Positions 1 to 10,917 of a stretch of DNA of 26,747 bases are shown here, in pieces (the stretch's first letter is position 1; each line of letters begins with the position of its first letter). The stretch is taken from NCBI GenBank assembly GCA_964058805.1, contig CAXKVV010001096.1, positions 1 to 26,747 on the forward strand. The letters run 5' to 3'. Source of the stretch: Schoenoplectus triqueter. Lineage: Eukaryota > Streptophyta > Magnoliopsida > Poales > Cyperaceae. The notes beneath the pieces were generated by a model. The model was not told the origin of the DNA. It made no database searches and saw nothing but the letters and a program-made list of their open reading frames with translations. The translations under genes and the position numbers were made by a program.

Positions 1-250
1 AGATTGAGTGTTTCAATTTTCGTGCAATCTCATTATCCTATGTCCATCAAAAACTATGAAATTTGAACTATTGCAAATTATATAAATTTTAATGATCTTT
101 CATGAACCATCAAATGATAATAAAATTGCATGAAATTTGAAATATTATCAGTCCATAAATAAAAAATATATCTATTATTTTTTCTAATTTTAAAATTTTT
201 TATATTTATTTATAAGTCAATTGTCTAAATTGTCGAAATAAACCATTGTA
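1..250. repeat. Inverted-repeat element, family A, copy 1 (cut by window edge)
   Basis: This stretch matches 2702-3040 over most of its length. Shared landmarks are the segments around aatg-tcttt-atgaa, aaattgca-gaaa-ttgaaat-tatca and the terminal gtcgaaat..aa-ccatt. The first 60 bases are roughly the reverse complement of the stretch near 110-160, so the element folds back on itself. The left terminus lies outside the window. No coding capacity is seen. The superfamily is unknown because the left target-site duplication is missing. Confidence 0.6.
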
Positions 251-1027
251 GAGGGATCTCTCCCCTTAAAAAAATGTAGCACAACCGATGAAATTCTAAA
301 GTTGGAATTCTTGATCTTACCTCACTTTTAATTAATTACGAAAAAAAGACACATATTCAACAATTCACTTTCTTCACATTGTATGATGTAAAAACAATTA
401 TGAATATAGAAAGTAATAAATATATATTTTCCTGTATAGTTAATGAATTTTAGCCACATGCACTTTTGAATCGTTTCCATCACGATAGAACTGAAGTCGT
501 TGTGTCTTCTTCTAAATGGTATATGTATCATTAATTAATACTAATTAACTCTAGCTAGGCGACTTTAAGAAGTGGACTTTTATGCATCATATATTAGCTG
601 TTATTTGAGACATTGTAATTATTAATATACGATCTATATGCTCAAAAATATTATATGATGCAATCACACACACTAGCGTCAAAATTGGATCCATTCCTAA
701 TTCTAATAAAGAAATAGTCCAAGGTCAAATTTAAGTAAGGACAAATGTAATTTCTTTCGTCTTTTGTCATTGGATGGAAAGAAGATCGGATCTTATTCTT
801 GCTTGAAAAAGTTTTATCAATTTTCGGAAAATGTCATAGTAATAATTGTTCATCTAGCAAAATAAGATGGGGACCATATAAATTTCTTCTTCATCTGTTT
901 GTTTAGAAACAGACCATAAAAAAATAAAGTATTTTTTTAGTAAAATGAGATTCTAAGATTTTGAGTAGCCTAATTTTCATTTGTCCATATGGATCTCTCA
1001 ATACGGAAATTATTACTTTTGCCACTA
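251..1027. other. A/T-rich intergenic sequence, no gene seen
   Basis: No coding region, RNA gene or clear repeat was recognised. The only long open frame, 328-531 on the minus strand, has low-complexity composition and no recognisable domain. Confidence 0.6.
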
Positions 1028-1403
1028 AATCGAGATAGTAAAATCTAATCCATCTCGAAAAATTTGCTTGACTCATCCAATTCTAATTTGATCCAACCCG
1101 ATTTTTTAAAAATAGTCAAATGATCCGATCTAATTCAAACCTAACATGATCTAGTCAAATGATCCGATCAAATTCAAACCTAACATGATCGATATGATCA
1201 GAAATCAAATAGTCTGTAATCTAATTAAAATTGATTTATACTCTGAAAAAAATCAATATATAAATTGATCCCACCATAACCTAATCTGATATGATCTGAT
1301 TTCGTTTAGAACAACAAACCCAATCCAATGCGCATCATCCGAACCCAATCCATCTGAACCACCTCGCTCAAACCCAACACGACCCGTCCAATTGCTACCT
1401 CTA
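1028..1403. mobile_element. Probable degenerate hAT-like MITE, right end preserved
   Basis: The right edge reads caattgctacctcta. Its reverse complement begins TAGAGGTAGCAATTGG and resembles the TAGGGGTGT-AA ends of the better preserved elements at 10193-10843 and 8626-9055. The interior is rich in the gatccgat/aacccaat words typical of that family. No convincing left terminus or target duplication was found, so the left boundary is approximate. Confidence 0.35.
1113..1190 (+). repeat. 39-bp tandem duplication
   Basis: Two head-to-tail 39-bp units, 1113-1151 and 1152-1190, both start tagtcaaatgatccgatc and differ by one base (t versus a after gatc). It is a recent local duplication inside the hAT-like repeat. 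Confidence 0.9.
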
Positions 1404-1990
1404 ATCAAATGCTAGTTCTCAAATAAAAGAATTGTTGGGAAATAATTCATAGATAAATGGCACCGGCCGACTTCTCAGTTCAATACTTGATGAAAGCATT
1501 GACCTAGCTTAATTGAAAAGGCTTTCAATAAGGAGACTAAACCAAATAAACAATATTAATTGTGGAAGAAAAGGTTTTATAAACACATGTTGGTTTGTCA
1601 AGCCATGGACCAGTCTTCTCTTTGGTGTAAACGACAAGCAAGATCATAAAAGATTTAATTTTCACCATCGCAATGTTGAAAAAGTTGTTTCAAGGATATA
1701 CTTGAAAAGAAAGAGAAGGAAACAAAAACATGGTAGCACTTTACTGGTTTAATTGCCCATTAACTAATTAGAGGATCTTGTCAACTATTGTCGCTATCAT
1801 GGTGTACTTATCTATATATTTTATACATGTGCTGTACCAACTTGCCTCTGAAACGAAGATTTTTGGCCAACAGTTGCATTATCTTTTCTGCAATATAAAG
1901 ATTCGGAAAAGGAAAAGAAAAGGAACAAAGAAAAAATCAAATTAAATCTAGTAATCCTTCTGACTTAATTTGCTAACAACAACCATTGTT
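1404..1990. other. A/T-rich intergenic sequence, no gene seen
   Basis: Nothing recognisable was found. The open frame 1513-1752 (+) starts with TTG rather than ATG, has no known domain and ends in a basic low-complexity tail, so it is not accepted as a gene. Confidence 0.55.
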
Positions 1991-2194
1991 ACCCTTATTA
2001 TACATAGTCCATATGTATTACATATGTCCGGATATATATATATGTATTATATATGGACTCATATTCTAAAAGTATTTGAATTCAGATTTAGAACATATGC
2101 TTATTACTTTTATATCGGATTGGTTCCGATTTGGATTCCGGGTATCACATCTAATATATACTAGACATCTCGAGTCTAATATTTCAGTTCCGGA

Positions 2195-2380
2195 TAGATA
2201 AAAGATCAGAATCAGCTATCATAAAAAACTATGGCACATCTGCTGTCATAGTTTTAAACGACCCACATTTGAGATGAAGGGGTGTTATTTTTTGTGGACT
2301 CCATATTGCATGAGGTAGAATAACTTATGATATTTACTGCTATAAAAAAGTATGGCAGCTGATCTGAATTCGGTAGATAG
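2195..2380. repeat. TATGGCA-type hairpin and direct repeats
   Basis: A near-perfect hairpin (aaaactatggca, a short loop, then tgtcatagtttt) spans about 2225-2255. A related word, aaaaaagtatggcagctgat, recurs near 2344-2363. Short, closely spaced inverted copies like these are typical of the subterminal parts of plant DNA transposons. No full element with a target duplication could be delimited. Confidence 0.4.
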
Positions 2381-2701
2381 ATACTCATTACTCATACTTA
2401 TTTATGAGTACCCAAGTCCGATCTAATCCGTAGTGGTTCTTACTTGAAACATAGAAGGAGCATTTCAGAATCACTTCATTATTGAACCAATAATTATATA
2501 TATTTTTAAACATGTTACATAAAGTATATTATTATAACGACATAACATGCATAATGCTTTAAAGAAGCAGATCCACTAATTGCTCAAAAACTCATAAGTA
2601 CCTATTTGCTAAAAAAAAATTAGGTCACATACTCACAAATCGCAATCAATCCTTTCCTTGGTTACTCTTTACTTTTATATTAATTAAATATGGGGGATCC
2701 C

Positions 2702-3040
2702 TTGACAATGCTGACAATGGAATTTTCAATAAATAGAAAAAAAATCATAAAAATAGAAAAAAATTTATAGATATTTCTTTTATTTATAGATTGATATTGT
2801 TTCAAATTGTATGTATTTTTATTATTGTTTGATGATTCATCAAAAACCATCAAAATTTTATACAATTTAAAACGGTTTCAAATTAATGGTCTTTAATGAA
2901 GTATCAAAGAATAATGAAATTGCACGAAAATTGAAATACTATCAATCTATAAGTAAAATAACATATGTATAAACTTTTTTCTACTTATTTTTTACATGTA
3001 TTTAAAATTTGTCGAAATTATCAAAATAACCCATTATCAA
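2702..3040. repeat. Foldback element, family A, copy 2
   Basis: The two halves are imperfect inverted copies. The left arm starts ttgacaatg and contains tttatagattgatattgttt. The right arm, read in reverse complement, starts ttgataatggg and contains ttatagattgatagtatttc. The right half is closely similar to 90-250. It has no coding capacity. It is a palindromic MITE-like repeat of about 340 bp, with superfamily undetermined. Confidence 0.65.
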
Positions 3041-3067
3041 TCATAATTAAATATATAGTTATGCACT

Positions 3068-3317
3068 AATGGTATATATCGGGCTAGGTTCGATTTTGGA
3101 TCGAATAATTAAACCAAACCCACATCATATCCACTATAATGTCGGTTCCAATTTCGCTTCGGATCAAATATTAAAATATTAATTTCATAATTAATTGTAT
3201 CCATAATTTAATCAAATATATATTTTGAAGACCATATCCTATCAACTTAATTGATCCAGATTGGCGCTGGTTCAAATCCGATTTGATACCGGATCGGAGT
3301 AAAAATAGCACCTCTAG
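3068..3317. mobile_element. Possible degenerate hAT-like MITE
   Basis: The right end, ..ccggatcggagtaaaaatagcacctcta, reads TAGAGGTGCTATTTTTAC in reverse complement. The left side starts taatggtatatatcggg and is also rich in gatcgaat/ggatc words. The ends are too diverged to prove terminal repeats, and no target duplication is clear. Confidence 0.3.
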
Positions 3318-4037
3318 CAGAACCCTACGTGGAAAAAAGAAGGAAAAATTTCGTTAGAAACGACAACAGAACAATATCAATATCAATGTGGTAATACTAA
3401 GATTATATGTCGCGCCAAATTAGAGGGACAGTTTACCTGCTACGATATTATATCTGATCCAATATATGCTGGCCAAATCTAAGCATATATATACTTGTTA
3501 AACGAACCAGGATGCTGTATTTAATACTACAAATTCGTTACAATCTAAATCAAAATATTATTAAAATTGTATAGTGATGAACAAGTTTGGGTAAGTGGGT
3601 CCGAATTAATAAATTAGTAGCAACCATGATCAATTTTAATATTGTACAACTGATATGATGTCTTTAACAGAATTCAGTATTTTAATATTGTAACCAATTT
3701 TAATATATGATACCCCACCTTTATATTTGGAGGAATTTACAGAGTTAAATATTTTATAATAAGGGTGTCAATTTGTTGTCGACACAAATATATAGTATAA
3801 CTAAAAGGATTTGATAGAAGGTCTTTCTCATTTCAAGATAGATCAGATCGGAAATATTTCAATTATGCCAGATTTAGGTTGAATATACTACATTAAGGCG
3901 ACTTGCATATTAAAATTAGCTTAATTAAAAATATATAAATTGAGTAGGTGGCATATAAATAATCGTTAACTATATATATCAAGTCCTTGATTGACACTTT
4001 GGTTGAAGAAAAATTATAGATAATGACAATCGGATCT
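3318..4037. other. A/T-rich intergenic sequence, no gene seen
   Basis: No supported gene or RNA. The open frame 3893-4096 on the minus strand overlaps repeat sequence and is not accepted. Confidence 0.5.
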
Positions 4038-4286
4038 GATAGGGGAGTTAATGGGTGTGAATGTTTGGTTGGTCCGATAATTGGATTGGATAACAAAATC
4101 TATAACCCAAACCCAATCTGACTGATGATCGACCCAACCTGATCCAACAATTTTTTTTAATTAATTTTGAAATTAATTTCATATCAATTAATATAACTAA
4201 TCATAATTAGTATATAAATTACCTTAAATTAGTTCTAATTTTTGAAATAGATAAAAAAATACAAATTAAAGGGGTTGACACTCGAG
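4038..4286. mobile_element. Possible hAT-like MITE remnant
   Basis: The left edge taggggagttaatgggtg resembles the TAGGGGTGT-AA terminus of the element at 10193. The right part contains ggggttgacactc, its approximate inverted counterpart. The interior holds the aacccaa/gatcc words of the same family. Boundaries are approximate and no target duplication was confirmed. Confidence 0.3.
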
Positions 4287-4576
4287 ACAACTAAATTTTC
4301 TTGACTCATTTTTCCTTGGATGATTTTAGATTGGACTTGATTCCGATCAGATCGTTTGACCTATCAGTTCAGGACAAAATTTTCTCTCTCTGAAAAGCAA
4401 TGAATGTCTTCTTTCCTCCAAGGGATCCCAGCCAGAGTATTGAGACCAGTATTGTAAATGAACCATTCTCAATTTTTTTGACAGCAAAAAGAAGCAATAC
4501 TTATAATCTGATTACTTATGTGACTAATCCTTCTACAAATCATTGTTAAAAACTAAATTATTACGTTTCACATGAT

Positions 4577-4715
4577 CAGTAGCGGAGCTTGATAAAAATA
4601 TTAGAGGAGGGCGGCTATATAATAGTGATTTGATCTAATGAAATTTAGAGATTTACATGTAATTTTGTTTGAAAGGGACCACAACTCAAATTTCTATCAC
4701 TAAACTCCACCACTG
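4577..4715. mobile_element. Short hAT-type MITE (CAGTAGCGGAGC ends)
   Basis: The 139-bp element begins CAGTAGCGGAGCTTGATA. Its right end, in reverse complement, reads CAGTGGTGGAGTTTAGTGA, giving imperfect terminal inverted repeats of about 18 bp. It is flanked by cacatgat (4569-4576) and cgcatgac (4716-4723), an 8-bp duplication with 6 of 8 matches, as expected for an old hAT insertion. The ends resemble the CAGGGGTGGA end of the element at 10918, which suggests the same family. It has no coding capacity. Confidence 0.65.
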
Positions 4716-4723
4716 CGCATGAC

Positions 4724-5597
4724 CGATAGTCTAATAATTCAATCATCTTATTATCTTTTAGTGGAAAAAGATTGTCTTTATGTGTATACAATAATATTAC
4801 AGCCAAAGATAAAATTATTATATTGAGCAATCCGATCCCAAAATTTAACTAACAAACACATGATGAATAAATAATTTGTTCTCTACCTTATTTTTACATT
4901 TGTTATCTCTACCTTATTTTTACAATAAGCTGGGCGCGTCTGATCCACTAACCAATCTCTCTTAACCAAATTAGCTTTTGTCAGCACTTTATCTCTTTGA
5001 TCTAATCATAAAAAACTTTTTTTCCTTAGAGGCAAATATGATTCCGAATTTAATAAGTGAGTATCAAATTTAACTCTCCTATTAACTAACCAATCATAGT
5101 AAGAATGAACACAAAATATTCCTGTTCAATTTCATCTCCAAACAGTTAAATCTTTACCATTAGTAGTATTGAACTTCGCTGGAACATCTAATGATTCAAA
5201 AAAAAAAAAATCCGTGTCTTGTAAATGGAATATTGCAAAAACTTGAATTAAAAACAAGATCTACAATAGCATCTGACTCCAAACAAATTTCAAAGATGTA
5301 AAAAAAAAAAGTGTTCTGAGAGGTCGTGACAAAAAGTAATACCTGTAAATTCTGTGTCATCATGAAAACCTTATCTTTTTTTTTATTCGTTCTCTCTTTT
5401 TTCTTCAAATAAGAAGTTTTAAGTTCTGACATGTATTCTAATGTGTCCTTTTAGCGTGTAGAAAACTAAAGTTGAACAGTCTCTCAGGTCAATTTTTTCA
5501 TCAACCATGAATCATCATTGTGATTTGTGTTAATTCTGATTTTCTTCTACTACTAATTTTACTATTTCAAGTAAGAACACAAAACAATATGTGGCGT
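4724..5597. other. A/T-rich intergenic sequence, no gene seen
   Basis: No gene or RNA was recognised. The minus-strand open frames here are lysine- and phenylalanine-rich products of poly(A)/poly(T) runs. Confidence 0.55.
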
Positions 5598-5600
5598 TTT

Positions 5601-6467
5601 CACTACTACAAAAAAAATGATTCAACAATGGTTTTGAAAAACTTTTAATAGTGATTCTCCAACCATTATTAAAATGGATGTTAGAAAAAATATAAACAAC
5701 ATTGTTAAATTGTGTTATGAAAATCATACTTGTAAGATTTTTAACAATGATTCTTAACTAAGCGGTTCGTAACTAAAAAATATTGTTAAAAGATACATTT
5801 AGCAACAGTTTTGAACTAAGAGTTATTGTTAAAGGATTCTTTAGCAATAATTTTTAACTAAGAAATGTTACTAAATGGGCAGCGATTTTTAACTAAGAAC
5901 CATTATTATTGAGTTCTTTAGTAACATTTCTTACTTAAAAACATATTTTTTAACTTTTAACTTTCTTTAAAGAACAAACAGCACAATAAGATTTCATTTT
6001 TTATATTTTAGTTTTTGGATCATTAAATTGGGATGAATGAATGGTGATCGAGATTGAAAAGTCTAGCTATTTGTAGGAGAAAAAGTTGTAATGTCATCAG
6101 CGGATTCTTTTCTATCAAAGAAAAAAATTCAAAAATCAACCTTTAATAGTGGTTCTTTACCGAAATCATTGCTAAATATCATCATTAAATAATGATTTTT
6201 TTGTAAGAAATCATTGTTAAATAAAATCTTTATCAACAGTCTTCACAAAGAATCATTGTTAAAAGGTTATTTAATAATGGTTTTGCCTAAGAACTCTAAA
6301 GGTGTATCCAACTTTTTTGTGTGTCCGCATTCTATTTATTAATGTTTTTTAAAACATTATAACAGACGATCTTAATATTTTAATAATATCACTAACCTCT
6401 TTTAATAATAGAATGACCAAAAACTGTAGTTAAATGGATGCTATCTAAGCCACATTATGTTGTAGTA
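5601..6467. mobile_element. Non-autonomous CACTA (En/Spm-like) transposon
   Basis: The left end reads CACTACTACAAAAAAAATG. The right end in reverse complement reads TACTACAACATAATG. Both resemble the CACTACAA termini of plant CACTA elements, with the last base changed from G to A on the right. TTT occurs on each side (5598-5600 and 6468-6470), fitting the 3-bp target duplication of this superfamily. Both subterminal regions carry many alternating-orientation copies of a word like ttaacaatggttttgaactaa, which is characteristic of CACTA subterminal repeats. There is no transposase frame, so it is a deletion derivative of 867 bp. Confidence 0.7.
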
Positions 6468-6470
6468 TTT

Positions 6471-7168
6471 TTGTAATATAATGTATAATTTCATTCTGCA
6501 AAGTTGTCTTTTTTTTTTTAAATTTGATCAAGGAATTGTCAGAATTAACTGTCCCGTGTATAATAAATTTATGGATAAATTATTAACTGGATGAATGGAA
6601 TCTTAACGATAAAAAAATAATTTAACAAGCCACAAGTGGATAATTTTGGATGTCTTATCTTGACTTGAGCGTCGTGGAGAACCTTGTTTCGCCTCATATG
6701 ACATAGTCTCGTCAAGTGGATAATTAAATTACATAGCTCGGATACATTTTTTTTTGAGAGGAAGAGAATCCAGATTTGATTAGAAATTAACAACCATCCA
6801 TTGTCATTGACGGATCTCAATTATAGTATAATAATGTCTTTGTTGTAATTAAGTTACTGAGTCTCATGATTATTTTATTATTGTCATCTGAATTATTACA
6901 CAGAGAAATTCATGTCCTGTACTTGATTCAAATGTACATTTTGTACGTACATATTGATAGAGACTAAATATTTCTCAAATATATGCTAAATCAGATCCCC
7001 TTTTAAAATAATAATAATAATAAAGATCCCTTGTCATAACTCGCAGCAACCATCATTCATATTTGATTTCATGGGCAGTTATTACTGTCGAAAAACTGAC
7101 ATATATTAAAAAAAATATTGGCAATTGAATGGTTATTCTTTCCATATAACTCAAATGTAATTTTATAT
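6471..7168. other. A/T-rich intergenic sequence, no gene seen
   Basis: No gene, RNA gene or clear repeat was recognised. An aataat microsatellite-like run lies near 7008-7022. Confidence 0.5.
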
Positions 7169-7413
7169 GCTCCGTTTGGCAGTAGTAGAAGTGCTTTAAA
7201 ATGCTTTTAAGGTATCACATATAAGTAATTTAATATGGCTTAAAATTAAAACAGTTTTATAGATGTTTAAAGTTATGTCATTAAATTTTCTTTATTTCAA
7301 CACTTTTTATATAAATTACATCATCTATTTATTTCACTGCTACTAAACATCAGTGTTTTAAGATGATTTAACTTTTATTCTGCTTTAACTTTACTATACT
7401 TGTCAAACGGAGG
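7169..7413. mobile_element. MITE with CTCCGTTTGGCA ends
   Basis: The left end, gctccgtttggcagtagtag, and the right end, cttgtcaaacggaggg, form terminal inverted repeats (CTCCGTTTGGCA versus CTCCGTTTGACA). The repeats extend imperfectly inward through aagtgctttaaaa and its counterpart. The ~245-bp interior has no coding capacity. A target duplication could not be decided, so hAT versus PIF/Harbinger is open. Confidence 0.55.
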
Positions 7414-8034
7414 GTATAATTTGAACCGATTTATTTTGAATTGTACAATACATCTTTTTTGTTGTTGCTTTAAGAGTATGTACACTACAATATGAAAAGA
7501 GTACAAGGCATCCTTATATTAGAATGATCGCATTAATTAGTTTTTTAAAATCAATAAACTATAATTATATCTCTCATCAAAATGAAGAAGACTAACTATT
7601 GAAATTGCAAATTATAAAAATAAAATAAAGCTGTAACATTTTGTAAGACAAAATGCTGATGATATTAAAACCATCATTTCTAAAATTTACACATGTACAT
7701 AATATAACTCTATTATAAAAAAAATGAGAAAAATATTCTGAGTCTTTAATAGAGTTAAAAATTGTTGTTAATCCAATTAATTGTGTTGCGCTGCGTCTGA
7801 AAGAAATAATTATAGACAATTTATGTTGGCTATGGTGTTCGGAAGTGAACACAAATCATAATAAAATATTACACCAAGCAAAATCTAAACTCGGTCAAAA
7901 ATAATTGGTTCAATAAATATGGCAGGGATCTAAACCGAATCTCCTAAACCTTAAAAAGTATTAAATTATCTGAACTAACTAAAAAAATAAATTACGACAT
8001 GGAAATATCAAATTATTTTTTTATCCTACAAAAT
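7414..8034. other. A/T-rich intergenic sequence, no gene seen
   Basis: No supported gene or element was recognised. The open frame 7592-7852 (minus strand) has no recognisable domain. Confidence 0.5.
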
Positions 8035-8447
8035 TTTGAGTTAACTATAGTGTTACGCGTATTTAATAATTAATTTTACTACGGACTAAAAAATATAGTT
8101 AAATCATTTTCAAACCTTGATTTATGAGTGTCAATAAATTCTTTATAACAAAATATTATGATATGTAAAAAAATTCTATGTTTTGAATTTTTTAAGTATT
8201 AGTTTTAAATTTTTTAATATGACTCAATAATAATAACCAAATAATACATGTTTTTAGTTCATTTTTAAAAATTAAAAACTAATATTTAGAAAATTCAAAA
8301 CATAGAATTTTTTTATATCCCATCATATTTTGATATAAAGAATTTATTGAGACCCATAAATCAAAATTTAGAGATGATTTAACTATATTCTTTAGTTCGT
8401 AGCAAATTTATTTATGAACTACGCGTAGCACCATATCCTAACTCAAA
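8035..8447. repeat. Foldback MITE, family B, copy 1
   Basis: The 413-bp element is an almost complete palindrome. The left arm begins TTTGAGTTAACTATAGTGTT and the right arm in reverse complement begins TTTGAGTTAGGATATGGTGC. Both arms then share acgcgta, ctacg-actaaa and atatagttaaatcat. The inner part (ttttttatatccca.., gaatttattga) is related to the elements at 12600-12805 and 18749-19147. It has no coding capacity, and a transcript across it would form a long hairpin. Confidence 0.7.
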
Positions 8448-8625
8448 TATTTTATATAAATAATTTATTAAATAATATAACTGAAACTGGAAGATGATTA
8501 GATTTTTAGTTAATCTCATAGTAAATTTACTTGTATTGTGAAGTTAAATGATGCTAGATCTTCATTTAAATCTAATTTAACTCAAGAGTTAGAAAACACA
8601 AAATTCGATTTAAGTTAGATACAAC

Positions 8626-9055
8626 TAGGGTTCTCAATTATTGACCCTACCCGATCCAACCTGACCCGATATGATTCAAAAATAAATGGATCAGGTATGG
8701 ATTTAATTTTTTTATCCGAATCGGGTCAGATCGGGTTCAGGACAACCCGACTCGATCCGATTAATTATATTTTTTGAAGTAATTTTATGATTTATTACTA
8801 ATTAAATCTTAAATATGTATTAGTTATACATTAATTAAGATTAATTATAAGTTACTTAGAATAATATAAAAATATTTAGTTACTCTTCAATTATTTTACC
8901 CATTATCCTGGTCGACCCATAACCCGGTCGGGTTGGATATGGATCAAGATTTTTTAACCCGAATGTAATCGGATCGGGTCAGGTCAGAACAAAAAAATAA
9001 TAAAATAATGATGACTCGATCCGAACCTGACTCGATCCGACCCATTGACAACCTA
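8626..9055. mobile_element. hAT-like MITE, TAGGNTTGTCAAT ends
   Basis: The left end is TAGGGTTCTCAATTATTGAC and the right end in reverse complement is TAGGTTGTCAATGGGTCGG. The inverted repeats continue inward with gatccaacctgacccgat-like words on both sides. Flanks gatacaac and acacaaag are only a weak candidate 8-bp duplication. Its ends place it with the better preserved 10193-10843 element. It has no coding capacity. Confidence 0.55.
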
Positions 9056-9424
9056 ACACAAAGTCAAATTGTATGATAAATGCAAATTTCATTATACTAT
9101 TTCTTGTGTTGCATATCTGACTCTGTTCTTGATGAGCTACATGGAATTAAAAACAATAATTCGTATGTTTTGAACACAAAAATATATTCATGAAAGGTTA
9201 AAATAGGAATACGCGTATTATACATTTGAACTGTTACTAAAAAAATTTGGATAAAATCTTAGCTTAAATAATCTCAATGTATAGTAACTACTCGAATGTA
9301 TAACTTGTATGATAAAAGATAATAATCGGGTCTGATGTTATCCGATACAAACACACCAAATACACGTTCAATTTTTGTGTTCGAAGCGACCGAAAATATT
9401 TTGAAAATCATTATAATCTTATAA
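9056..9424. other. A/T-rich intergenic sequence, no gene seen
   Basis: No coding region or repeat was recognised in this spacer. Confidence 0.5.
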
Positions 9425-10091
9425 TTGGATTAATATCATATTTACCTTTTAACTATCTTTTTATTTCATATTTATCCATCAAATTCTTTAATATATATTT
9501 ACCTTTTAACTCTTTAGATCCTTTCATATTTATCTATATATCCTTTAATATATCACATTTATTCTTAAGCACTTTAAATTCTTTCATATTTACCCATGAA
9601 CTCTCAAATATATCATTAAATTTATATATTTATCCATCATTAAAATTTAATTATTAACATATTTTTATATATACCAAATAATTATTTATCATAACTTATA
9701 TATCTTGAACTTTTTATATTTATTCATAAAAATAAATTTATTTAATATAATTTTGGTAGATATTATTTAATTATTTAAAATAATTTTGGTTCAGGTCGAG
9801 AAAATTAAACAATGCCTATCAAATTAGATTTAAATAAATTTAATTGTATGAATAAATATAGAATGATTGATAGAGTTAAATATTATATAAATTATTCTAA
9901 TAATTAATGAATATATATGATTGTATTTTAAATGATATATTTAAATTTATGGATAAATATGAAAGAATTTAAAGAGTTTAAGGTTATATTAAATATATTA
10001 AAGAGCATGAGTAAATATGAAAGAATCTAAAGAGTTGATGAGCAAATGTCATATATTAAAGAGTTGATAGATAAATATGATAAAGAAAATC
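9425..10091. repeat. Long foldback with internal tandem units in both arms
   Basis: The left arm starts ggattaatatcatatttacc. The right arm ends with the inverted counterpart gataaatatgataaagaaaatc. The left arm is built of head-to-tail units of about 58-60 bp that begin catattta (starts at 9467, 9525 and 9585). The right arm carries matching units in inverted orientation (taaatatgaaagaat.. near 9953 and 10012). It has no coding capacity. The superfamily is unresolved. Confidence 0.6.
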
Positions 10092-10192
10092 TTTTCATCA
10101 ATGAGTTTATCTCCCTAGCGCGTCCCCGCATATCCGTCTCTTTTCGCATGTGCGGTAATTCATATTAGCAAAGTGGAGATAAACGATCCGGG

Positions 10193-10843
10193 TAGGGGTG
10201 TTAACGGATCGGATAATATTCAATTTTATTCGTGATTTGATCCAAAAAATAGTGAAAATTATCTGATCCGTATCTGAAGATATATGTATCCATTTAAGTA
10301 TCCAATTTTTTTTTACGGATAAGGATAGGAGTTGACTATTACCTATCCGTATTCGACCGTTATCTATTATTCATCAATATCCGATACTAACCGAAGGCAT
10401 CCGATCTGATTTTATCCAAATAAGTATATAAAATATTTCTATTATATATTTTTAATTAGATTTTAGTGTACATTATAAATCTAATTTATTTTATATCCAA
10501 TTTGTGTTAATGTATCATATTTCTTATAATTCATTTATACATTTGAACTATTAATATAATAGTAATTAGTATTTAATTTTTATAATTAATATTTAATATT
10601 TATAATTAATAATTATTTAAAAAAAAATTATACAATTATTTTTTTAATAATATATAATATTTTTATTTAATATCTAAAATATATTCATATTTATATTTGT
10701 ATCTGTCCGATATCCGATTTATATCCGAATATCCGTTGAATATCAAATTTGTATCCATATCTGAATCTGTATCCGAAAAATTATAACGAATACGAATATA
10801 ATAAAAACCATTATCTATCCGTATCCAACCCGTTTACACACCT
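10193..10843. mobile_element. hAT-type MITE with perfect 8-bp target duplication
   Basis: The left end is TAGGGGTGTTAACGGATCGG and the right end in reverse complement is AGGTGTGTAAACGGGTTGG. The element is flanked on both sides by GATCCGGG (10185-10192 and 10844-10851), a perfect 8-bp duplication diagnostic of the hAT superfamily. The interior is full of tatccgtatc/gatacggata words in both orientations and has no transposase. The length is 651 bp. The intact duplication suggests a younger insertion than its relatives at 8626 and 4038. Confidence 0.8.
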
Positions 10844-10917
10844 GATCCGGGACTCACAGATCTATAAACGCGTCATATCTCATCAAATGTAAAAGAGGCG
10901 ATTAGTTTAGTTAGCTC

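Noticed and set aside
1513..1752. 79-codon plus-strand open frame
   Set aside because: No ATG start (TTG), no recognisable domain, basic low-complexity end.
3260..3285. tRNA-like word ggttcaaatccga
   Set aside because: No acceptor stem, D arm or anticodon arm can be fitted around it; it belongs to a repeat rich in gatcc words.
8035..8447. MicroRNA precursor
   Set aside because: The hairpin is over 400 bp with near-perfect long arms and dispersed relatives, which fits a foldback transposon better than a microRNA gene.
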